This document shows, in pieces, positions 50,701 through 61,900 of a DNA stretch of 64,000 bases. Each line of letters starts with the position of its first letter. Position 1 is the first letter of the stretch. Position numbers and translations under genes: made by a program. Location of the stretch: NCBI GenBank assembly GCA_008360955.1, contig LUCM01009398.1:1-64000 (forward strand), read 5' to 3'. The notes below the pieces were generated by a model. It ran no database searches and had not been told where the DNA came from. It saw only the letters and a list, made by a program, of their open reading frames with translations. This stretch comes from Fasciolopsis buskii. Taxonomy: Eukaryota > Platyhelminthes > Trematoda > Plagiorchiida > Fasciolidae.

Positions 50701-53700
50701 CCCTAGCACGTTCGATGAGTTGTATTATAGCTCCACTGTTAGACAGGCTAGTAATGATAGACCCAGCAAGCAATGTGAGTTCCGGATTCCGATGGAGGAA
50801 TTTGATACCACATTAGAGCTAACGGAAGTTGAATTGAGGCGCCAGCTGAAAGTAAGAAGACTAACAAGCCAAGCAAGAAAGCTGGATGTTAAGCTAAATC
50901 AATCCAAAGCAGTTAGGGAATACGAAGAGATGAGCCCATCAAAACCCCGGCTAATATAGACAACCGCACTCCACCCATTCTAATTGAACCTGCCGAAGAG
51001 GGTGTGATGATCGGAACAACAGTGAATGAAGTTCAGACGGTACCGGCGATTGCAAATCAACCTGAAATTTGAATAGATAGGTTTGATGGGACATCCACAA
51101 GGTTTTGTAATTTCGTCAAACGTTTTAAAATGTGCCTAGATGACAGGGTGAATGTTGATGGCCTGTACTGCTGGTCATACCTAGCGAAAGAAGCGATTCC
51201 ATGACAAGGGCTACTTCACTGTCATGAAGATGCAGTTTGGATGATTTCATACCGTAACCGGGACATGTTTGACGGGGTCACTGCTACTATAAATGTTGAC
51301 ATCCTGCGAAGAGTATTAGGATGAACGTCCAATAGCGGGCTAGCATTCTTGCAAATGAACTATGCCGCAGACTTAAATTACTCTCCAAACATAAAGCGCA
51401 TAGTTCTTTGCCTACTGAAACGTCTGCGGCTAGAGTGGGCCGAGGTCGTGAATGAGGTATTACAAGGAGGTTCAGAATCGGGTTTCTTAAAGCCAATCCA
51501 GTTCTTCAAAAAAAAATGTTGATAGGCACAAACTGCTGTGGACAAATTGCTAGTAAACAACAGAGGCAATGACGCTCATGATGAACACGTCATTAGAAGG
51601 ACCGTCATGGGTCAACAACAGAAGCTGTAAACAGCTAACTGTTCCATCAACATGCAAATGCATTTGAAACTCCCTTATACCTGATGCGGTCCGATTCTCG
51701 TAGTCTATCTTTGTATCCAAAACTTGTCGCAGACTCTCAGGCAGATAAGTTCAGTAACCTGAAAATCTTGAAATGTTTCAACTGTCTCGAGTCTAATTAC
51801 CGGAGTGTCCAATGTCGAGGTTCAAATCGCTGTGGGATGAAGAGCTTCAATCGCCTCCACCATAAATTAGTTCGCATGCCTAATATGGAAGAACTGTCAA
51901 CCACAAACACTGGCGCCCACGTGAATGTGCTGACCGTTGGAAAAACAAGGTTGTGCCTGCGAATGATACCTGTTCGTATGCTGGAATCCAAACGCCGTGC
52001 TATTCTAGATAGCGACTCACATCCAACCGTTTTTGCTTGATGTGGCTGATTAGGTCGGATTGATTGGTATTCCGACCCGATCACAAATATCATTCATAAA
52101 TGGGACGGTTTCGAAGGCGTCCACGTCACTAGCGTTCGACGTCATTTCAAGGAACGATTACAAATAGTGCATCGGTCAGGCCCACGCAGTAGACTGCTCA
52201 TCACTTCAAAAAGACCCGACTGTTCTCCCAAGGACAATTACGACAACGGCTGCACTTGAAAGTTACGCATCTGGGCCGCCCATCATGTAACAATACTAGA
52301 CTTCTGATTGGTACCGATGTACCAGAAGCCCAAAGAGTATTGAATCAACGAACTGAAACTACTTGAAAACGCCGACTCAGCCGATCGTGTAGTTCTTTTG
52401 TGCTGCCTCTCAATGAAGTCTGTGCCAGAGAAATTCATTTCACGTATCCAGTCTCTGTAGGCTTATCGCGGTCTTCTACGCGAGTTCACTACGAGTAACG
52501 TTTGTTAGGGATGCCCTCTTTCTCACAGAGAATATGCGGAAGATGTTGTGTTACTGAATGCGGAATCAAGTTGCAAGTTTTTCTCGATCGTTTGAGGGAT
52601 AGTGTGGACATGTTTCGTGTGTTTTACACCTTCGTGGCGGGAAATGAAAGTAACTATATAGTTTAACGACGCCTGGCATGCCTCCGAAATAGACTTTTGA
52701 AGGCTAGCTATCTTTTACGACACTATAAAGATATTACTGAGTCCCATATGGCGAAGGGTTACATAAGCCATAAGTTCGATAATGAACCATTCGGTGATAA
52801 ACCAACGAAAACCCAGGAAGGTACATATGGTTTCCGATTGCGAAGCGCAGGGGACAAGACTGAATGCTTGCCCTTGCATTAAACCAGTTTTGGCGAGAGT
52901 TTTTTTGTTGAGGTTTGAGCTGAACACGAATGGACTATGGACGGATATTGAGGAAGCATTTTATTAGATTTGCCTGCAGCCCGCATATCATGTGTTCTTT
53001 AATCTACTCTGGCATCCCTTCAGTGAAAAATCAATTGAATCCACATCCTCCTCCTACTCTATCACAGCTCTGAGAGCAGGTATTGGTAATAATAAAAACT
53101 ATCCGACGAGAGAACCACAACTACGGTAAGAGAGAATTCCTACCTTGGCGATTTCTTCCCTTCGTTGCCGTCTGTCGCCGAAGCAGTTAATCGATGTCAA
53201 ACGAAGCCTTTATGTTATTACCGTGCCAGTGTCCGGACAATTAGGGGACCGGCCGCCTCGCACACACACGATTGGTGATTGAGCAATGTGAGTACGCGCT
53301 GGATTCGAAACCTCAGATGAGTCGCGTCTTAATCTGTGCAGTTAAACTTTTAAACTTACGTTAGTCTTCTAATGAAACTGAGGAAGCAAGTTTCTTGGTC
53401 ACGTTTCAGTGGGATGTTTACGGGTTTCTTAAACGCACACCGAATGTGATGTGGCAGACAATAATAAAGTATAACGCGAAAAAATTCTTGTCACAAACGG
53501 AACACACTGGTGCCAATGTAAGGCCAACCAGGCAAAAATAGACGAAAAATAACGGGATCGAACAGATTATACGCAAAAATGCGCCTGAATTCAAAGCAGG
53601 GGTATTCTTTCGATTTCTTCCTGCGGGTCAGTCCCACACATCCAATCTTCCCGGAACGTGTAGACCAAGCGAGTGAGTGAATGACGGAGTACAAATACAC

Positions 53701-55857
53701 CACTTACGAAAGATTGTCCGAATCGCAATGCCACCGCTGCATTATGCGCGCATACTCGATCCACGCTGGGACCGATGAACTCGTAATGTTTGGCCAAAGC
53801 GATAATCAAATCGGGGAGAAGAGCAGTGGTCAATCGGGCCACATCCGGATGACGAATTGACTGGAATGAATAACCAAAAAAAAACGAGTAACGGAACGGA
53901 CGAAGGATGAGAAAGCCGTGAGAGTTGAATATGTAGAATTGCCTGTGGACTAATTCTGCTGTAAGATGATAGACGACTTTAACCATGACGTGAATAAAAT
54001 TAGAGGCATTTTTCGTTTTGGAGTGACAACAGTAACCGGACGTTACAAAGAATTGAGACTTTACGTTATTCACATATATAAACTGACGTTGAGGGAACTG
54101 GGTTCGAACTCGTGACCTTCTTTGACCATAGCTGCCAAATGTAAACTATATGAATAAACATTCCGTCTGGCGAAACCACTATTCCAACAACAAAGTAACT
54201 GCTCTAGCTTTATTCACTGGAACAGGCTTTTCAGTTCGTCTCCAAAGGAAAAACAATGCGGAAGAATCTAAATGAACTCGAAGAATGTATTTTAGTATCT
54301 TGAGATGGCACGAAGAGCTTGACTGATTAGGCAACGATTAGGTAGTTTAGAAATAAAGCAGCAGTGAAAATAGAGGAATAATATGAGCGTTTTTCGTTCA
54401 TCAATAATTTCGAAACTTACCTCGGGTGAAAGTTCCAAATAGTATAACAAGCTTTGTGCTTGGGATACAAACAATTCGGCTGAATGAACTGACCCCATAG
54501 GTGGAAGATAAGAAAACATTTGCTGCTGTTTTTGTTGTTGTTGCTGCTGCTGTTGTTGCTGCGGCTGCGATGGTTGTTCCAGTTGTTCTTGTTCCTTATC
54601 CGACCCTTCATGCTGAACTCCTATCTGATCTGCACATTCGCCGGCAAAAACTTCCATCACATCCGGAGTTTTTGGAGCAGCATAGAACCCGGGTGGACAT
54701 TCGTAAACGCCAAATCCCGATGAATTCCACGGGGTAAACGAAGCGGTTGAGTTTCTCAATGCCAAATAATCTGAATCGCGTCATATTGATGGGAAAAGGG
54801 AAAAGATGAAAAACAAGATTATTTATATCGCCATGTTGCCCCGTTAAAATGAGATTGACGTAAAAATAAATGCATGTTTGATATTTCGGGGTTACACATA
54901 AGTTGAGGGAGCACAGTTTAAGGATAATCACAGATGAACATATTATGGAAACCGGAGATAAAAGTGAGAATGGGAGTGCAAAATTGCACACGGCACGAAT
55001 ATGAGTTGGGCACGTTGAAGAATCAGAGTACAGGGAACCGTTCTTCACGGGCAAGGTTAGGATTTAGTTTGGCACAAGTCATCTGAAAGGTTGTTCAGGA
55101 AGTCTGTTAAATTTCAGTTTCCAGTAAGATCGACAGTGCTTGTCGACAGAATGTAAGTTAAAATACCAAACATGTTCCACATTACCTGCTTCTAAATATC
55201 TCAGCATGGTTGGAAGCGGGTGTCACAGACTTCGGATCGACTACTCCCTGAACGCCTTTTGAAATGCTCCAAATTATCGGCGTATCAAACAGCCTCTGTT
55301 GAAGAAGTTCTGCGCACCATCTCGTGGCGAATATGTTCCCGGTAAAGTGCGACGACGAAGATGGATGGCCGGCGCCTACCACTGACTTGACTGGTCTTCG
55401 GTAATCAATCTAGGGGAGTCGGTTAAGCCCTGATTCCAAAACAACCACGGGTAACAAACCAAGCATACAGATGTATACTCACTGGCATCTGAAGTGAAGA
55501 GGTGTACTAGGTGCCCCGGATGTTTATCCCCGTCGAAGAGTGCATGAACTGAACAATTAGTAGTCACCGGTCCACAGTTGGTCGCATAACCCTAAGATCG
55601 TCCTACTGCCTTGTGAGCTGAGTCATTTGATCAAAGGCTGGAGGTAGGGATCTCTAAATCAACCCTCTACTTCGGTTTGGGCAACCGAGCAGCATCCAGC
55701 TCAAAGATGAGTCACAGATCCCGATGGATAGTCGACGATGCGGATATGGAGAATGTAAGAACTGATATGTGATGGAATCTGTATATTGCGTCTTTTCTCA
55801 CCCCTTCTTCGCTCATTATGTTTGTCCTTCGCCATTGCTCCGATGGTGAAAGATTTG

Positions 55858-55941
<84 letters not shown>

Positions 55942-58900
55942 AAACCTGTTTTTGATTTCTCCCTTAAAGTTGCTTGGACAAGAAACATGTAAACTTTCTG
56001 CTATCATCGGCGGGAATTCTAAACGGAATGTATCACGGTAATTTCTCGGCCAAACGTAAATTTAACGGTTTGTCGAGAGGATACCAAGGGAGGGCTAATT
56101 AATGACAGCTTTCGGCTACAAGGGAAAGGAGAGTTCCCATGCAAACCCCTGAAACTACTGAAAGTTTCGTGTGAAATCACTCACTAGGAATTGAAGCATA
56201 CTGACTTCTGTCAAATCTGTCTACATACTGGACAAATCAAGGATTTTTCAGGCGTCTCCTAGTCATCCAACACCGTGATTCGCCACAGAGTACGGAGGTG
56301 AGTCAGGAAAATAAACTAAATACGAGCGGAAAAAACGAGCCCGTGATCAAACAACGAAAGGATATTTGGTTGAACTACTTGAACTGTAATGACTGGTTCA
56401 AGAAGAGCGAACGAAATTGGTCATTGGTAACAGGAAAGATCGGTCAAAGTACGAGTGAACGTAACCAAATGAGTAATTGTATGTAGGGAACATCGTACGA
56501 CGGTTGTTTGCGGTCTATGTGATTTATCGGAGCAGACTGAAATAAAAAACGAACGGTAAACTGAACAATCAGTGCATCAAAATGTTGCGTTTATATGTTA
56601 ACGACCTAAGAAAGAAACGATGACGTTCAAATGTGAATAACAGAACAACTGTCACGAGACCATAAAAAGGTGGGAATTTTAGTCTCCACCTTAAAGGGTG
56701 ACTGGACCTGTGAAGAAAAAAGTATACTCCGAGAAGAAAAGAACTAACATGGGGACTGAGTAATCACGTTGGTTTCATCCACCACCGGTGGCGGCTGATT
56801 GGCCAGTACTCGGTCCCGGCTGACTGCGTGAGCCAAGGCTCCACGAACGTTGATAGACAAGGCCACGGGGGAGGCGCTCTCCGCCGGGCGCAGTCCGTCT
56901 GCCACACAATGGCGAATTATCAAACAGTCACGACCGACCGTGTAGAAATGATTGGTCTCACATGGGCTCCAGGCGATTGCTGAATAACCAAATGGGAACA
57001 ATGCATGACATCAATTCAAAAAGCATCGAAGTGTACCGGGGACGAATAGGGCCCGGAATGAACCAGACAACTGATGCATCCGGTAGACGTATTTAACCTA
57101 AATTTCATAATACATACAGGAAAACACTGCATCCGACATACGCTCCAACCCAGTGGGATCCAACATACATCTATTATTTATCATCATACACTAGGTATTA
57201 AGGATACCACAAGGTACATTGCTTTCAATGAAGAGGTTTTGGTCAACCCAAGCCTGCCAAACGGAGAAGTGCCCGTCGATGGAGAATAGGAAAATCGCTA
57301 CCTTCAAGTTTAAATAATTACTACCATAACTATCAAATAACAAAACAGCCATTTCGACCAACTCTTCCCCCGTTAGAACAATCGTCGCCCCAGAGAAACA
57401 AGGCAAGTGGGCGATTCACACGTTTACTGCACAGCGAAACAAGTTACCTTCCCCGGATCTTATGCGACCGTGTGTAGTGCTTTTTTCCGAACCATGCTCA
57501 TCCACGATCTATATTCCCGATCTGATTTGACCGTATGCTGAACACGCTGGGTTTTCATTCTTTCGGGCTTCCCTCTGATTGTGTTTATCCGACTGCCCTT
57601 GGTGACCCGCTGAACTGTACCTCTCAGCGAGGCGCCGGGTAGATCGTGTTATCTACTTGAATTCTGGTCATGTTGCGCTTGGTTGTTAATAACACGGCCT
57701 TTGCCTGTTGCACAAAACTTTTGACATAGTTGTTGTCACTTCTTTGGACAGCTGCTTCTGATTGGTTTGTTATGGATCGATTATCCTCTTATCCGTCCGG
57801 ATCACATCCTCTTCTACAATACTTTCAATCCAGTCTTGACACAAAATTTCACAGTTTGAGGATGCAAAACACATCTCAAATATTGCTATACTGTGATTGA
57901 GCCTATCTGGGAATACCTGCAAGTTGTATGCACCTTCAATCACTTCAACTGCAAAGTTGAGAAGCAAGGCGAAAGAGCCTTTTGTGGTGAACCCAGGTAA
58001 AGGTTAACCATAAACACCAAAACAACTTCTGTCGATCGCCAGGTAACCGATATGTCGGTTAACTATATTCTCTATCGGAAGCGCCGTTTCGACAATCATA
58101 GCATTTTCCTTTAAACATATCTCATGGGAATGAAGAAGTCGGAGCACGAACAAAAGCGGGCAAGTGGTGTAGTTTTTCGCATCGCACAAACTGATGCAAA
58201 GGAAAGGTTAGTCGCCACAACCTGCAGGTCCCACAGCATTGGGGAGTGACCGGCAGTTATGACCCTGAGAGTTGGAGTGACGTGGAAAACATAAGATCTC
58301 CATAAGTAAGATGGTTAATAGCGAACGGCCTTCTACCACCAAGGTGATCGGGGGATCTGGGGTTTGGATCTCTGATCCTTTCCGCGTAGCAGATACTTCA
58401 TGCACTCGACCACCGCCGGATAACCAAGTAACATTCACGATTCAAATCAATTTGATCACCTACTTAGTCATCCGAGCAAGCAGTCTCTCTTTAATACAAT
58501 ATTTTGGGAACCTTTGAAAACAAAGATGAGCGGGATGCCCACTAGGGCCTCCACATCAACGACCGTTAATCATCGAAACAGACTTCCGTTGGACAAAGGC
58601 AAATGTTACCAAATTTAACACCAGAATCTCGCACGATTTGTTCCGCGGTTAATACCGATAATATGACACGCATACCTGATATGCACATGGCTGTCCTCAA
58701 TCCAGTATTTTATCCATAATTAGCAACACCTACGTCACTTGGTCACACTACTCTAACCAACAACTTCAGTGTGATGCCTTAGTCTAGCTATGAATGAGAT
58801 AGGAAGAATATGACAGAGAGCCACAGCTGCAGTTCCCTCCGTGAACTTTTCAACAAACAGCATCGTCTATGGACGTCCACCACGCACCGAATGAGAGTCA

Positions 58901-61900
58901 ACTGTGAATATGGACGAAAATCCGTAAATTCGGACTTCGCCACTGTAATAACCAGTTCGGTGAATTCCACCAGCCAGATAATCCTAACGTACGGGGATAC
59001 GGAACAACAGCTGGCATGGAATGACGTAGCAATGTTTACAAAGCGATGTTATGCAGAAAACTACTCACATGTGACAATACCCTTGTGTTCTTCGAATGAC
59101 GCATATGGTAAATACGGTCGGCGCAGATCCCATAGATACGTGCTGAGATCGAATGTTTGGTTACAACTGGAAACTATTTGAGTTTGCTGATGAATGGAAG
59201 TGGGTTGGAAAGGAGGAACGAAAGTGCGCATGTGGAAGGTAATAACGAGATAGAGATAACCAAAACAGGAGATGTGATTGACTACCTGTCAACATAGCAA
59301 CTACAATGGGTTTTTCAACGAGAAAATCCTGATTAGAATGGAAAACAATACAATGATAGAAATAATGATCACCCCCAAAGCAGTAGAAGTGCCAGGTGAA
59401 ATACTGAGGCACCCTTCTTCTTCTGGATTCCCTTGCGGAACACATGGAGCGCCCTTAGACTGGCCGCGCTACGATTATGTGTCACCCTATTTCTGAGAGT
59501 CTGCACCTAGTACTAGATTCCTCACCTCTACAATACCTGATCACTCCATCCAATCCTGGCCATACTACGTAAACATCGGTTGTCGAAAACCTCCAACCGA
59601 CGAACATCGCCCACACGAATATTCCACGTCTCGCATCTACACAACAGAACTGAGCACACTGCGGTGCAGTACACACGATCTTTAAACTTCAGTCAAATAT
59701 CAGGCCGACGCCACAAGTGATTCAGTCCAGCGTAAGCTGCACGAGCCTTGGATATACGCAGACTTACCTCCAATCCCGAGCTACCATCGTTAGACACGCA
59801 GCTACCAAGATAGGTGAAACGGCCCACCATTGTTATTTCCTCTCCATCCAGTACCACATCGAGCACTATTGTAACCCAGTCCTGTAACAGCACTTTGAAC
59901 TTTGAAGATGCAAAGCACATGTCAAACTGAGCAAGCGACTTCGAGAGTATATCTAGTGCCCGTTGTGCATGGTCCGCGGATTCGAACAGGCACACGACGT
60001 CGTCTGCGTAATCTAGGTCACACAGCTTCCCTCTATTTCCCAGTTCCACTCCTACATCCCGGAGACCTCCTAAAGCATCTTCTATCACCTCGTCCATGAC
60101 GAAGTTGAATAAGAATGGAGAGATGGAACACCCTTGTCGAACGCCACTAGTCGTCTCGAATGAACGTGACAGTTCACCGTATACCCTAACGCGACCATAG
60201 GTATGCGAGTACAATGCTCGAAACAGGTTCATAAACTTCGTTGGCATACCCTTCCGGTGGAGAGCACTGAGTAGTTTTGGTCGATCCACGGAGTCGAAAG
60301 CACCTTTCAAGTGGAGAAAGACCACGATCGTAGAGCGGCGCGTTTTCGGTAACTGTCAAAGACTGAATATTTGGTCGATGCAACCTCGACCTGGCCGAAA
60401 TACGGCCTGCTGTTGACAGGTGTTGCTCTCACGAATCGGTGTCAAACGGCGCAGCATTATTGAGGCTAACACCTCAGTAACTATCGGAATTAAACTAATC
60501 CCACGATTATTGCTACAGTCACTCGGCAGCTGCAGACGTCAGCTTAAGTACGTCAGAGTGCGACCAATTAAAAAGACCCACGAAGTGCTCAGCCTAACGA
60601 CCCAGCCTTTGTTGTCCACCATGGATGAGCCTTTTATTCCTATCTCACACGACTTCACCAACCGAAATTCGCCGCCTACCGGTTTCATACATAAACTTGA
60701 GCATCCTTCAACTTGTTCCTGAAGTGGCTTCTCATTCCATTTTTTCAGCTACCTAAACCCAGCAATTTTCACAGTCATTTTCAAGACTTGATGGCAACTG
60801 ATGCTTCAGCCGTCGACGCATCTTATTCGTCGGCATACTGTTAGAGAGCTGACGAGTGTGCTCCTTTAGGCCAAGCGAACCTTGTGGGATCGGGTGTCTT
60901 CGATGATAGCTAGAACCAGCTGCCAAATGCATTGCCTGCTTGAATTGATTTCAGTGCTGATCTACTTTGCTGCTCGTCGACGTTCTTATTTTGTCGAATA
61001 GTTTCTGTTCACAGCTGGTGCAAACAGCCCAATCAGGCAGATGTTCGTTCGACGACCAACCCGGCTTGCGGTCTGTGTCAATCACCACTGAGCTGCAGCG
61101 GGGTATAGCTGAGTAGAAGCCCATCTACTTGGATCAATTACTCTTACACTCGTTTTTCCGACTGAGCTGCTGACTCAGATCAACCCTCGACTGGAAGGAC
61201 CAGGAGACAACTTCGTCAGGCCTCTACCCATTGACCTTTCAGGCAAGATTGGATCTTCGGCTTGAGATCAGCCATCGTGTATAGCAGGACATGTCATCCA
61301 GGCGCGAAAGTTGTCACAGCATGTCAAGGCGCAGTCTCGTTTTGACTTAGTATCTTATGCCTAACGTCTGAGTTACCAATATATTTCCCTCACCATATTC
61401 TATCAACAGTACGAAGGAAACGATGCTCAAACACTGAAAGTCTTCAAATATATTCTACTCTCAACAGCAATGTCTCTGATCCGCATAGCATGACCGATAT
61501 CACTGCCCTTGTGTACAGTCGAACCATGGATCACTTCACTTTTTAATACATGGACCACGAAAGAGTGCAGTGAGATTGACAGGCCCCATAGCCGCTAAGG
61601 CCCATAACATGAGGGGAGAGACGACAATCTTGACCCCGACACCTGGAATGGCATACAACCACGAAATGTCTAAATAGGCCAAGGGTGAAACGAATTATCG
61701 TCTACCAAAAAATACGTAGTCTACTCAGTCTATTCATCAACAAACATTCTTCTTGCTTACTTGCTGAAACTGCAATTGTTTCCATGCAGACGTCCAAGCC
61801 TATATCTGTTCACCATTACGTAGTTAGCAAAGCTTTTGAACAACCCCGAGTATGTGATATTGCAAAGCATGTACTCACTTGGAAAAACCGCAAATTTATA

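Larger units (their letters stand above)
56980..59491 (-). other. WDR24 intron region; one WD40 exon expected but not found
   Basis: Between the exons at 56,979 and 62,389 the protein should have about 35-40 more residues: the end of one WD repeat, a VWDxRRP-type strand and an HxDV segment. I scanned the minus strand for such a stretch with phase 0 in and 1 out and did not find it. A LINE fragment (57,770-57,980) and an open frame (58,810-59,181) lie here; the rest is anonymous. Confidence 0.4.

Noticed and set aside
54501..54737. Plus-strand hydrophobic frame (poly-Leu/Val) over 54.5 kb
   Set aside because: It is the antisense shadow of the CAG/CAA tract in the WDR24 exon.
57191..57406. Minus frame with [12 protein letters not shown] as the missing WD40 exon of WDR24
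   Set aside because: Only a short WD-like stretch is present. No phase-correct GT/AG pair bounds it and the following residues do not match the family.
58626..58740. Minus-strand frame [17 protein letters not shown] ending near a GT as a WDR24 exon
   Set aside because: The in-phase frame has a stop just upstream and no WD40 similarity; it is more likely repeat sequence.
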